Below are positions 1-8,605 of a stretch of 64,000 nt of DNA, piece by piece. Position numbers and translations under genes: made by a program. The stretch comes from Dolichospermum sp. FACHB-1091 (lineage in GTDB: Bacteria > Cyanobacteriota > Cyanobacteriia > Cyanobacteriales > Nostocaceae). The notes beneath the pieces are model-generated. The model saw only the letters and a list, made by a program, of their open reading frames with translations, ran no database searches and was not told the DNA's origin. Location of the stretch: the NCBI RefSeq assembly GCF_014697585.1, contig NZ_JACJSB010000013.1, positions 1 through 64,000 on the forward strand. The letters are read 5' to 3'. How positions within the stretch are numbered: position 1 is the stretch's first letter; the number at the start of each line of letters is the position of its first letter.

Positions 1-2
1 TA

Positions 3-92
3 GAAGAATTGTTAAATAAATTGCTAAATGAAGGAGGTCTTATTATTAAATGGGAGCGCAAAATTAAAAATAAAGGTAATGCAGTTTATTAA
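3..92 (+). CDS. C-terminal end of an unidentified protein (5' truncated by window)
   Basis: An open frame runs from the window edge to a TAA at 90-92 and encodes 29 residues, rich in Leu, Asn and Lys (ending KNKGNAVY). Codon use looks like the neighbouring genes, so it is probably the tail of a gene that starts outside the window. Too little is visible to name a family, and it could be a chance open frame. Confidence 0.35.
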   Translation, partial: EELLNKLLNEGGLIIKWERKIKNKGNAVY

Positions 93-111
93 ATTTAGCT
101 GCGTAACAGCT

Positions 112-485
112 TAAGTTATTTATATAAGATTTTGGGAAAAAATCACTTTCTCAATAACGAGGGGTTCATTCTCATGAATATTGAGAATTTTGTCAATAAT
201 TTCACGAGTTTTGGTAATTTCAGCCAAGGGACTTGACAGTGTTTTGAGTTTCGGGTATGATGATGTTATTGGTGGGGAATAGTGCGCCCATATATATAGA
301 GTTTTGAATTACTAAGATTATTATTTCCAAAATAAATCTCCGCAGTAGGGAAATATTAACCACAACTTCTGGAAATACAAGATTGATTAAATAATTTGGA
401 TATTTTGTTCTAGAGATATAAGTTATTTATATAAGATTTTAGGAAAAAAAGAACTTTCTCAATAAACAGGGGTCTATTCTCATGA
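112..485. repeat. Imperfect 66-67 bp direct repeat, copies at 112-177 and 419-485
   Basis: The two copies share AAGTTATTTATATAAGATTT near the left end, a CTTTCTCAATAA block, and a right end of the form TTC(T)ATTCTCATGA. They lie 307 bp apart, with a few mismatches and one or two indels. Each ends in an ATG, but neither ATG opens a convincing gene. The 93-881 stretch otherwise holds no supported gene; 590-680 contains fragments of common intergenic repeats (the CTTTGCGCCT and CGTGGTTCATT motifs). Confidence 0.6.
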
Positions 486-881
486 TTAAGGATGGGGTTT
501 GTATCCCATTATTTTCGGTCAGAGATTTAAGAGATTTATATTTATTTACAGCAGTTTTCATCTATTTAAACCAGACTTTGATTACCTTCTTCCTTTGCGC
601 CTTCCCTACTTTGCGCCTACCCTTCGGGATCTCTAAGAGAGATTGCGCGAAACAAAAACCGTGGTTCATTTATCTGAAATTCGCTGTAATTACCAGTCGC
701 AGAAATATGGAATTTCTCACAACTGGCATAATTTACAATTTCCCAGATATAAGTAGGTGAACGGAAAAAACCGACATAAGTAACGAAAAGTAAAGTTGCC
801 CAAAACCTCTCCCCTGTTCCCAGTTAAGAGTTAAGAGTTACCTTACTATAACGACAATTTTTTACGCCAACCTACTTAACT

Positions 882-1286
882 TTATTTGTCACTGTCAAGT
901 AAAGCATGACGGGAAAAAATTCCTTTCAATTTCAAATTAGTGAATACATTTATAGAATTTACTAATTCTCGTTGTTCAGAACTTAGATTTAATGAGTCCA
1001 AAGCTTGATCAATATTGTTGCCATTGTGTAATTTATGGACAAGTAACTGACGTTGAGATGAATTTAAAATTCTGGCAATTTCTTTATTTCTTCGCTGACG
1101 GATAGCTTGTAATGCTTGATTTTCTTGAGGAGTAAAATCATTTTCAGATAATTCGATATTATCCCTAATTTCGCCAGAATTAGTAAAATAGTGATTTGCT
1201 GAAGCCAAAGGAATTTCCCATAGGAAAAATGCGGAAACAAAGACAAGTACCAAAGCCAATAACCGTTGTGTCAATTTACTAATCAT
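882..1286 (-). CDS. Small exported protein of unknown function
   Basis: This 134-residue protein has a clear Sec signal peptide: a short basic start (MISKLTQR), a hydrophobic core rich in Leu, Val and Phe, and a likely cleavage after ...LASA at about residue 30. The mature part (about 104 residues) is charged and probably all-helical, with segments such as LNSSQRQLLVHKL and LNLSSEQRELVNSI. These loosely recall the LTxxQ helices of periplasmic Spy/CpxP-type proteins, but the match is too weak to name the family. It is monocistronic, and its 5' side faces the cbbX-like gene divergently across about 340 bp. The exported location is well supported; the function is unknown. Confidence 0.6.
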   Translation of the reverse strand: MISKLTQRLLALVLVFVSAFFLWEIPLASANHYFTNSGEIRDNIELSENDFTPQENQALQAIRQRRNKEIARILNSSQRQLLVHKLHNGNNIDQALDSLNLSSEQRELVNSINVFTNLKLKGIFSRHALLDSDK

Positions 1287-1628
1287 GTTGATTTTAATGT
1301 TAATAACAGCTTAAATCCAATTCTAGCTACAGGAATAGCATTAGATAATTTTTCTATTTTTGGTGACTACGTGCTAGACATGGAAAAGTATTGATTTTTG
1401 ACAGAACATATTTACTAGTAGAGAACAGCATAAATCCTAATTTCAAGAGACAGACAAGAAAATTAAGCTATTTCTATATTGGGGGTGAGGTAAAATGGAT
1501 AATGTTTTCTCTATGACTAAATTCAGAAATTGATAATAAAGAAAAACATATCAGACATATAAATATTATGTTCTTTTATATTTCTCGACCCCAGGCTATC
1601 ATAAAATTCATTAGTAAGGGTGATAGTC

Positions 1629-2555
1629 ATGACAGAACAGTTATTAGAAAAACAAACAGGTCAAAATGAGGGAATAGATTTAGAAGCAGCTTTTCAAGAG
1701 TCTCATATTCAGGAAATTCTCGATAAGTTAGACCAGGAGTTAGTCGGGTTAAAGTCCGTCAAAAATAAGATTAGAGAAATGGCGGCCTTGTTGTTGGTTG
1801 ACCGGATTCGTAAAGGCTTAGGATTAAATGCAGGTGCGCCCAGTCTACACATGACATTTCTAGGTAATCCGGGTATGGGTAAGACGACTGTAGCAATGCG
1901 TATGGCGGAAATTCTCTACCGTCTGGAATATATCCGTAAGGAAAATGTCATGTTAGTGACGCGAGATGATCTAGTCGGTCAAGGTATGGGACAAACCGGA
2001 CCAAAAACTAGAGAAGTATTAAATAATGCCATGGGTGGCGTTTTGTTAGTTGATGAAGCCTATACTTTATACCGTCCAGATTATCCGGGAGATTTTGGTT
2101 TAGAAGCAATAGAAATTCTCATGCAGGTAATGGAAAACCAACGTGATGATTTGGTTGTCATTCTTGCCGGTTATAAGGACCACATGGAAAGGTTTTTTCA
2201 TAGTAATCCGGGGATGAATTCTCGCATTGGACTACATATTGAATTTAATGATTATGGTGTGGATAATTTAATGGTAATTGCCCAATCTATAGTCAAAGCG
2301 CAAAATTATTGCTTTAGTCCTGATGCGGAAAAAGCCTTCCGCGAATATTTAATTAAACGGAAGACCATGCCCCATTTTGCTAATGCTAGAAGTGTCCGTA
2401 ATGCCATAGATAGAGCGCGTTTACGCCAAGCAAATCGTTTATTAAGTAGTGGTAAACTGTTAGAAAAACAGGATTTAATTACCATTGAAGCAGCAGATAT
2501 TCTCGCTAGTCGAGTGTTTAGAGAAGGTGTTCCTGATTGTGAAACTGAAAGTTAA
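1629..2555 (+). CDS. cbbX: CbbX-type AAA+ ATPase (red-type Rubisco activase homologue)
   Basis: A single AAA+ domain makes up almost the whole protein of about 308 residues, the usual CbbX length. Walker A is GNPGMGKT (about 79-86), Walker B is LLVDEAY followed by TLYRP (about 138-148), and a conserved MENQRDDLVVILAGYKD stretch carries sensor 1. CbbX hexamers remodel inhibited Rubisco by threading the large-subunit C-terminus through the central pore. Here the pore loop reads GQGMGQT (about 117-123), where proteobacterial CbbX has GQYIGHT, so the aromatic pore residue is missing. The open frame begins at a GTG at 1620, but the ATG at 1629 has AAGGG upstream and was preferred. No Rubisco gene is nearby. 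Family membership is firm; a role in Rubisco activation is inferred and doubtful for a green-type Rubisco host. Confidence 0.85.
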   Translation: MTEQLLEKQTGQNEGIDLEAAFQESHIQEILDKLDQELVGLKSVKNKIREMAALLLVDRIRKGLGLNAGAPSLHMTFLGNPGMGKTTVAMRMAEILYRLEYIRKENVMLVTRDDLVGQGMGQTGPKTREVLNNAMGGVLLVDEAYTLYRPDYPGDFGLEAIEILMQVMENQRDDLVVILAGYKDHMERFFHSNPGMNSRIGLHIEFNDYGVDNLMVIAQSIVKAQNYCFSPDAEKAFREYLIKRKTMPHFANARSVRNAIDRARLRQANRLLSSGKLLEKQDLITIEAADILASRVFREGVPDCETES

Positions 2556-2560
2556 TTAAT

Positions 2561-2610
2561 TTGGTGATTGGTGATTAGTAATTAGTAATTGGTAATTGGT
2601 AATTGGTAAA
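2561..2610. repeat. Short heptamer-like repeat (GGTAATT / GGTGATT)
   Basis: Degenerate 7-bp repeats of the TTGGTAA / TTGGTGA type follow the cbbX-like stop codon. They belong to the STRR class common between genes of heterocystous cyanobacteria. The rest of the 2556-2973 gap holds the G/C-rich hairpin element described next and no gene. Confidence 0.7.
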
Positions 2611-2763
2611 ACTCTTGCCTATTTCCTATCCCCTTATTACTTTCACCTGTCACCCGTCAATGCTATCATCTTTTTGATGATATAATTTTTCTTAATCAAA
2701 AAATACAATTATTTCTTATTGTATTTCATTAATGAAGTTAGGCATACAGCACTTCCTGATGTT

Positions 2764-2832
2764 ATGAGGTACAAGAACCCCACCCCCAACCCCCTCCCCG
2801 CAAGCGAGGAGGGGGATTAAGATGTACCTCAT
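2764..2832. repeat. G/C-rich palindromic intergenic element, copy 1
   Basis: The arms ATGAGGTACA (2764-2773) and TGTACCTCAT (2823-2832) are perfect inverted repeats around a C-rich core (CCCCACCCCCAACCCC) and a G-rich stretch (GAGGAGGGGG). A related element in the opposite orientation lies at 25075-25190. It is a mobile or multicopy repeat of unknown function, although the hairpin could also terminate transcription. Confidence 0.6.
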
Positions 2833-2973
2833 AAAAGCGGAAACCCCTGTATCATCAAGTCTGCTATTAACTACAATATACTTTAGTCATGATCAACAAC
2901 GCCAGTAGTAGTATAAAGGTTTGAGTCTCTATTATGGCATTTTTAGTCTGAGATTTCAGTAATTTTACTTTTG

Positions 2974-4140
2974 CTAATCATGAATTGACCCATCTGGCAT
3001 TCTAGCGCCTGTGAGTATCGCTCCTTTGAGGTCGGCTTCTGTGAGCAAAACTTTTGTTATCCAGTCCGGTTCCAAGCGGTAGGCTACTGTGAGGTCGGCT
3101 CCTGTGAGGTTGGCTCCTATGAGTTTGGCTTCTGTGAGGTAGGCTCCGAAGAGGTCGGCTCCTGTGAGGTCGGCTCCTGTGAGGTCGGCTTCTGTGAGGT
3201 CGGCTTTTATGAGGTAGGCTCTTGTGAGGTCGGCTTTTATGAGGTAGGCTCTTGTGAGGTCGGCTTCTGTGAGGTCGGCTTCTGTGAGGTCGGCTTCTGT
3301 GAGCTCGGCTTCTGTGAGGTTGGCTTCTGTGAGGTAGGCTCCTTCTAGGTCGGCTTTGTAGAGGTCGGCTCCTTCTAGGTCGGCTCTTGTGAGTTTAGCT
3401 TCTGTGAGGTTTGCTACTGTGAAGTTGAATCCTTTGAGATTCAATTCTATGAGATTGAATCCACTAATATTAACTTCAGTTAAATCAATATATTTATTTT
3501 CTAAATCTGGGTGTTTACGTTCTGCAATCACAGTTAAACACGCTTGAATAGAAATTCTAAGTTTTTGGAATTTTTCTTGATCTTCTGGAGATTGTGACTC
3601 ATTTTCTTTTATAATAGGTGCATTCTGACGGACAAAAGCTGTCAGAACTTCCATAATTGTCCATTGGTCTGATTCGGAATCTCTCGCAATTCGTTCTAAA
3701 GTATAAATTCCACCTAATATAACTTCAGGTTTATCACTCCCAAGCTGTTCAATAGCCTTAGAAAACCTTTCTGTAATTTGTTTTTGATTTGCGGCCTCTG
3801 CATTTTTATTTGCGGCCTCTGCATTTTTATTTGCGGCTTCTGCATTTTTATTTGCTGCGTCTGCATTTCTATTTGTAGCCTTTGCAGTCTCTTCCATAGC
3901 GTCTGCACGTCTACCTGCAAAGTAAACATTAACAATTACTGCCCCTCCACCAATGAATAAACCTAATAGGTTAAGACTTTCAACAATATATTCATATTTG
4001 TCTTTTAATAATTCTTTTCTGTCAGTAATTAAAATCATTGAGATAAAATAAACTGTAACAGCAACAGCTATCAAAAGCAAAAATATAGCTCCAAAGATCA
4101 CCCAATTTTTAATAAGATCCTTTTCATCATCTGTGAACAT
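2974..4140 (-). CDS. Membrane-anchored pentapeptide-repeat protein
   Basis: The protein is about 388 residues when started at the second in-frame Met (MFTDDEKDL), which has AGGGAG upstream; an extension to 4203 lacks a ribosome binding site. It has two N-terminal hydrophobic segments (about residues 15-35 and 55-75). A helical stretch follows with 7-residue NKNAEAA repeats encoded by 21-bp DNA repeats, then a conserved middle domain with QLGSDKPEVILGGIYTLERI. The C-terminal half is a long run of A(D/N)LTEADLTGA-type pentapeptide repeats (DNA 15-mers, about 3020-3420), expected to form a right-handed beta-helix. The QLGS...GGIYTLERIA region with C-terminal pentapeptides is a recurrent cyanobacterial architecture. 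The soluble part is probably cytoplasmic; the partner and function are unknown. Confidence 0.8.
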   Translation of the reverse strand: MFTDDEKDLIKNWVIFGAIFLLLIAVAVTVYFISMILITDRKELLKDKYEYIVESLNLLGLFIGGGAVIVNVYFAGRRADAMEETAKATNRNADAANKNAEAANKNAEAANKNAEAANQKQITERFSKAIEQLGSDKPEVILGGIYTLERIARDSESDQWTIMEVLTAFVRQNAPIIKENESQSPEDQEKFQKLRISIQACLTVIAERKHPDLENKYIDLTEVNISGFNLIELNLKGFNFTVANLTEAKLTRADLEGADLYKADLEGAYLTEANLTEAELTEADLTEADLTEADLTRAYLIKADLTRAYLIKADLTEADLTGADLTGADLFGAYLTEAKLIGANLTGADLTVAYRLEPDWITKVLLTEADLKGAILTGARMPDGSIHD

Positions 4141-4331
4141 AATACAATTTCTACTCCCTGTGTAAAATGGCTTTATCAAGTAAGCAATGCAAGATACAGA
4201 CATTTTAGTACACTAAGGAGCAAGTATACTAGAATAAGAAAAAATTTTATTGTTAAAATAACCTTAAATAAGGGCAGAAAAATTAAAATTTATTCATTCT
4301 CAGCAATTAGAACCCGCTTTATTAATTTAGA

Positions 4332-4356
4332 CCCTGACTTCTACAAGAAATCAGGG
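4332..4356 (-). terminator. Hairpin after the M48 protease gene
   Basis: The arms CCCTGACTTCT and AGAAATCAGGG (one mismatch) flank a 3-base loop 11 bp beyond the protease stop codon. The U-run is better on the plus strand (GGGGTTTTG), so efficiency on the gene's own strand is uncertain. Similar GACTTCT...AGAAGT hairpins occur at 7326-7413 and 51304-51334. Confidence 0.45.
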
Positions 4357-4366
4357 GTTTTGTCAT

Positions 4367-5320
4367 TTATTTTTTGACTTTGTTAATTTCCTCTTGTAAC
4401 CTTTCAATTTCCCTTCGTAACTTTTCCACTTCATTATCAGATTTTGCCGGTGTCACATCAACCGCACCAACAGGAGAACGCTGATAATTACCCCTTTTAA
4501 TTTCCTGGTATTCTTCTGATACCGCCCAACTGCGTAAATAGTGCAACCGCTCCACAGGAAAAGGATGACTTAACATCATTCCCTGGGCGCCATTGTATAT
4601 TAAAAACTTATATACTTGATTCAGCCCGTCATCATCTAGTGCTTGATATTTTTCTGACTGCTGAATAAATTCCTGTAAACTACATTCATGGGCATATTTA
4701 TTACTACCTCCAGAAAGTTTCATCATAGATGACATGACTGGATTTAAATCATCCATGACCAATAAAGCCGCTCTATCAGCCGATAACTCAGCTTTGCGTC
4801 GCCACTCAAAAAAAGCATAAATCAAGGCTTGACTGACAAAATTACCTAAACCCAAGGTTAATTCACCCAGGACAGAGGCGGCATTCATCGCCCACATCGC
4901 CATTTGGATTAAAATAGTATGACCGCATTTAATATGGCCTAGTTCATGAGCCAATACCGTCCGCAGTTCCGACTCATTGAGTAACTCTAGTAACCCAGTG
5001 TTAACGACTATGTATGGGTTGTCTTGTCCTAGTGCATAACTATTGACTTGAGCATCTTGGGCAATAAATAATGTCGGTTCACTGCTAATGTCCAAATCCC
5101 GGACACATTCCCGGAAAATCTGGTAAATAGTAGAATATTGCCGGGGTCCGACTTGTATGGAGTTACCCATTAAATAAACAAGTTGAGGGCGTTCATAGAC
5201 AAATTCTACAAATTTACGAGCGATTAAGTCAAAGCCCGGTAAACTGCGTAAAGCTTGTTCTGCTTGAATATCTAATGGATGTCTGAAGGCTGCACTGGAA
5301 ATTCCTGTATAAGTTGGCAT
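4367..5320 (-). CDS. M48-family zinc metalloprotease
   Basis: This 317-residue protein carries the M48 zinc motif HELGH (about residue 125) within LRTVLAHELGHIKCGH, and the downstream third ligand in KAELSADRAALL. Two hydrophobic stretches (LIQMAMWAMNAASVL and the next segment up to IYAFF) lie between the motifs, as in HtpX/Oma1-type enzymes. The N-terminus (about 1-60) is typical of cyanobacterial copies. The C-terminal 35 residues form a charged coiled coil (VEKLRREIERLQEEINKV). The likely role is membrane-associated protein quality control. The gene is divergent from the helicase-like gene, with a short shared upstream region. The family is certain; the substrate is unknown. Confidence 0.88.
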   Translation of the reverse strand: MPTYTGISSAAFRHPLDIQAEQALRSLPGFDLIARKFVEFVYERPQLVYLMGNSIQVGPRQYSTIYQIFRECVRDLDISSEPTLFIAQDAQVNSYALGQDNPYIVVNTGLLELLNESELRTVLAHELGHIKCGHTILIQMAMWAMNAASVLGELTLGLGNFVSQALIYAFFEWRRKAELSADRAALLVMDDLNPVMSSMMKLSGGSNKYAHECSLQEFIQQSEKYQALDDDGLNQVYKFLIYNGAQGMMLSHPFPVERLHYLRSWAVSEEYQEIKRGNYQRSPVGAVDVTPAKSDNEVEKLRREIERLQEEINKVKK

Positions 5321-5453
5321 AATTTAGATAATAAGTTGGTTGTGGGTTGTGGGTTGTTCGTTGTCAGTTGTGAGGAATTTCTATTCCCTCTTGACTCTTG
5401 ATCATGTTCATGAGGTAGTTTCAAAAAAACACTTGTTATGGAATATAAAGCGC

Positions 5454-7013
5454 GTGATTGAAGCAGAAGTTCATTTATCATTACATAACTTCCTGCGATC
5501 GCAGGCGGGTTTCCCTTCTTGGCCTCATCATTTAACCATGGCTAGGTTGGTAGCACGCGCTTTGCGTTTGGGACGCAGCGCTTTAATTCAAGTTGGGGCG
5601 GTTTGTGGACACCAAGGTCGATATCGCACCAGTTTTATCGCCTCTGCTTTAATGTGGCATGGTTCTGTAATTATTGTCGCCTCGGAAACCGTACAGCAAC
5701 GGTTGTTAAAGGTAGAAATTCCCCGACTCCAGCAGTGGCTACCAGCGAATAAATCCATTAGAACTGGTGACACTTGGCCAAGTCCCGATTTTCAGGGTTT
5801 ACTATTGATTTCCCCCGCTGCTTGGTTGAAAGGACAATTAGCTCATAACAATCCCTTTCCTGCTCATATTCCCACAATTATTGATGGTGTTGACGATTTA
5901 GAAGATTGGGTGCGTTTTCAGTTAACTGAAACTATTCAACCCCAGGATTGGGATCAGTTAATGCTCGCTTATCCATATCAAGTGGAGTTAATTCGGGAAG
6001 CTAAGGTACAACTGACACATCAATTATTTCAGCACCCGGAAAATCCCTATCACTGTTATCTAATTTCTCAGTCAGAAATCGAAATTTTACAACGTTTATA
6101 CTTATCTTTAGAGCCAAATCATCTTCCTGAACCTTGGCGGAATTTTTGGCAAAAAATCCCTAATTTACAAGATTCTTGCCTCGGTTCTACCTCTGACTTT
6201 CCCCTGTTCTGGGCGACTATTGCTCGTCGTCAAGGGTTATTTTCTTTATATTATGCTCCTATAGAATTAAGTAAAATCATAGCACCAATTTGGCAGCGTC
6301 AACCTGTAGTATTCATTGGTAGTGCTTTAGAACCAGAAACGGAAGCACCCCTTTTCCGTCAACGTTTGGGTTTAGAAGATGTTACCTGTCTAAAGTTTGC
6401 TGCTGATAGTCAAGGAGAAGCAATTCAACTTTATGTTCCTTATAAATTGCCTTTACCAAATACACCAGAATTTCAAGGAGCTTTAATTCATCAAGTTCGT
6501 ACTTTAGTATGTTTGAGTGCCACAGCCCCAGGAATGACGGTAATATTGATAGGGGACGTGCCACTAAAGGCTAGGGTAGGAGCAATTTTGGCCTCGGAAT
6601 TTGGTTCACGGGTGCAGGTGGAAAAGACTTGTTTAGATGAAAATGGGATTTTGATTAGCGGTTGGGAATTTTGGCGTGAAAATCAAGGTGTTTTACCAGC
6701 GCCCAGATTATTAATTATTGCCACTTTACCCTTACCATCTTTAGAAAATCCCTTGGTCGCCGGTAGAGTAGCTCATTACAAGCGATCGCATCAAGACTGG
6801 TTTCGTTTATATCTGTTACCAAAAGCTATGAACGAATTACAAAGAGCGATCGCACCTGTACGTGAAAATCAAGGTATTGTGGCTTTATTAGATACTCGTG
6901 TGGTTAACCGCAGTTATGGAGCGCAAATTCTCTCTTCTCTGAGTCCCCTAGCACGTTTAAACTACCTTGATCCTAGTTTATTTTCCACCAATAATGAAGA
7001 TTATTCTACTTAA
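5454..7013 (+). CDS. DinG/XPD-like helicase-related protein
   Basis: About 519 residues from a GTG at 5454 (starts V/M-IEAEVHLSLHNFLRSQ). The frame is open back to an ATG at 5340, but that N-terminal extension crosses non-coding-looking DNA next to the divergent protease gene. The protein resembles cyanobacterial proteins annotated as DinG-like ATP-dependent helicases. It has an N-terminal part with GHQGRYRTSFIASAL where a P-loop would be expected, a segment VRTLVCLSATAPGMTVIL, and the C-terminal part ending with LVAGRVAHYKRS and GIVALLDTRVVNRSYG, which matches the helicase_C_2 pattern. No canonical GxGKT Walker A is visible, so ATPase activity is uncertain. The start site is also uncertain. 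Confidence 0.65.
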   Translation: MIEAEVHLSLHNFLRSQAGFPSWPHHLTMARLVARALRLGRSALIQVGAVCGHQGRYRTSFIASALMWHGSVIIVASETVQQRLLKVEIPRLQQWLPANKSIRTGDTWPSPDFQGLLLISPAAWLKGQLAHNNPFPAHIPTIIDGVDDLEDWVRFQLTETIQPQDWDQLMLAYPYQVELIREAKVQLTHQLFQHPENPYHCYLISQSEIEILQRLYLSLEPNHLPEPWRNFWQKIPNLQDSCLGSTSDFPLFWATIARRQGLFSLYYAPIELSKIIAPIWQRQPVVFIGSALEPETEAPLFRQRLGLEDVTCLKFAADSQGEAIQLYVPYKLPLPNTPEFQGALIHQVRTLVCLSATAPGMTVILIGDVPLKARVGAILASEFGSRVQVEKTCLDENGILISGWEFWRENQGVLPAPRLLIIATLPLPSLENPLVAGRVAHYKRSHQDWFRLYLLPKAMNELQRAIAPVRENQGIVALLDTRVVNRSYGAQILSSLSPLARLNYLDPSLFSTNNEDYST

Positions 7014-7094
7014 TTAATGGCGATAATCATCAACTCATGACTGATTTCTATTAAAATCTAAATTGAACTTGTCAACAAAATCAATGATAAAATT

Positions 7095-7313
7095 ATGGGT
7101 GAAGCAAAACGCCGTAAAAATTCACTAGGGGAAGAATACGGACAAAATGCTGCTAGAATATTACCTTGGGTTCCCATTACTAAAACTCAAGCTTCACAAT
7201 TTGTAGCTATCACTACTCGTGGTGCATGGATAGGTATTGGTACTATGGTTGTTGTCTGGATCACAATCAGATTTATTGGACCTGGTTTTGGCTGGTGGGA
7301 AATTGTTGGTTAA
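7095..7313 (+). CDS. DUF2839 small membrane protein
   Basis: This 72-residue protein begins MGEAKRRKNSLGEEYG, the signature of the cyanobacterial DUF2839 family. It has one C-terminal transmembrane segment (about residues 46-66, rich in Ile, Val and Trp). A basic N-terminus followed by the membrane helix suggests a small inner or thylakoid membrane protein. The function is unknown. It lies downstream of the helicase-like gene on the same strand (81 bp gap). Confidence 0.8.
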   Translation: MGEAKRRKNSLGEEYGQNAARILPWVPITKTQASQFVAITTRGAWIGIGTMVVVWITIRFIGPGFGWWEIVG

Positions 7314-7325
7314 TTTACAAATGAG

Positions 7326-7413
7326 ATCCCCGACTTCTTTTTTAGATTATGTTTTATATTATAATTAATTAGTCAAGATAATTATAATATGAATATATTT
7401 CAGAAGTCGGGAT
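7326..7413. terminator. Long-loop inverted repeat after the DUF2839 gene
   Basis: The arms ATCCCCGACTTCT (7326-7338) and AGAAGTCGGGAT (7402-7413) pair with one bulged base around an A/T-rich loop of about 63 bp. The left arm runs into TTTTTT. The sequence belongs to the same GACTTCT repeat family as 4332 and 51304. It may terminate the upstream gene or be an inserted repeat. Confidence 0.4.
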
Positions 7414-7472
7414 TCTGGTAATGATAATGATGTCAATGATTTAATTGTAAACTGTTGAATTTTTAATAAAAA

Positions 7473-8219
7473 ATGCTCTTACATTTAAGCACTTGGCCGG
7501 AGGTTGAAACTTATTTACAACAATCTCCGGGGATTATTTTACCCATTGGTTCAACAGAACAACATGGACCTACAGGACTAATTGGTACAGACGCAATTTG
7601 TGCAGAATCTATATCAAAGGGTGTAGGGGAAGCAACTCAAGCAATGGTTGGACCGACAATTAATGTGGGAATGGCTTTACATCATACAGCTTTTCCGGGA
7701 ACAATTAGTTTACGTCCAAGCACTTTAATCTTAGTAGTTAAAGATTATTTAACCTGTTTAGTAAAAGCTGGTTTTACCAAGTTTTATTTTATCAATGGAC
7801 ATGGGGGAAATATTGCGACTCTCAAAGCTGCTTTCTCTGAAACTTATGCTCATTTAGAAGACCTACAAATTCCCAATTCTGCCCAAGTTAAATGTCAAAT
7901 TGCTAATTGGTTTATGGCTGGTTCAGTTTACAAACTCGCCAAAGAATTGTATGGTGATCAAGAAGGTTCTCATGCTACCCCTAGTGAAGTAGCTGTGACT
8001 CAATATGTTTATCCAGAAGCAATTAAAAAAGCATTTCTTTCTCCCGAAGTTGCAGGTGGACATAACATTTATAGTGCTACTGATTTTCGTTCTCGTTATC
8101 CAGATGGTCGTATGGGTTCAAATCCAGATTTAGCAACGCCAGAACATGGTAAACTATTTTATGATTTATCTGTGGAGGAACTGAGTAAGGGATATTTGGA
8201 GTTTGTGAAGGAGGAATAG
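7473..8219 (+). CDS. Creatininase-family amidohydrolase
   Basis: 248 residues, the usual size for the family. The metal-binding signature is clear: LPIGSTEQHGPTGLIGTDA (about residues 24-42) supplies Glu, His and Asp ligands. INGHGGN (about 109-115), followed by GSHATPSEVA (about 171-180), completes the site. Members hydrolyse cyclic amides or process small molecules (creatinine, MftE, ArfB-type formamides); cyanobacterial substrates are not established. It is flanked by intergenic repeats and not clearly in an operon. The family is certain; the substrate is unknown. Confidence 0.85.
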   Translation: MLLHLSTWPEVETYLQQSPGIILPIGSTEQHGPTGLIGTDAICAESISKGVGEATQAMVGPTINVGMALHHTAFPGTISLRPSTLILVVKDYLTCLVKAGFTKFYFINGHGGNIATLKAAFSETYAHLEDLQIPNSAQVKCQIANWFMAGSVYKLAKELYGDQEGSHATPSEVAVTQYVYPEAIKKAFLSPEVAGGHNIYSATDFRSRYPDGRMGSNPDLATPEHGKLFYDLSVEELSKGYLEFVKEE

Positions 8220-8605
8220 GTTTTTTCTCACCCAGAGGCGCGGAGCGGAATTAAGAATATTTTTTAAATAGACATCCAGGAAGAATGTTGAAAATAGATT
8301 GTTTATATTATAAATAATTATAAATAATACTCTTTTAATACTCTTTATGGTTAAATTGCCAAGAATCCTATAGAAGCCATTTGTGATATTTTTGACACAG
8401 CGATCGCTAAAAAATGTAACCTGGATGTTTTTAGTTGTTAGGACTTACGCAAGTGTCACACCAAAAATCTATTGTAGCGTGTATCAGATACCAACTATCT
8501 GTTTATTTGCTAAATTTTTGCAGTTTGATGCACCTTACTAATGTGCCATAGGAGTTCTATAGGAATAGGTAATTGGTAAAACTCTTACCTATTACCTATT
8601 ACCTA
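8220..8605. repeat. Repeat-rich intergenic region
   Basis: No gene is seen. It holds a TTTTTTCTCACCCAGAGGCG fragment (a Nostocales repeat also near 12470, 40330 and 58760), one AGGACTTACGCAAG half-element near 8440 (see 37675-37765), and an STRR run of TTACCTA units at about 8562-8612 that reaches the end of the next gene. Confidence 0.6.

Noticed and set aside
482-760. 92-codon open frame near the left end
   Set aside because: It contains fragments of multicopy intergenic repeats (TTTGCGCCT, CGTGGTTCATT), has no ribosome site, and its composition does not look like a protein of this genome.
5340-5453. N-terminal extension of the helicase-like protein
   Set aside because: The segment has non-coding composition (repetitive GTTGTGGGTTGT), and the family starts near VIEAEVHL, encoded from 5454.
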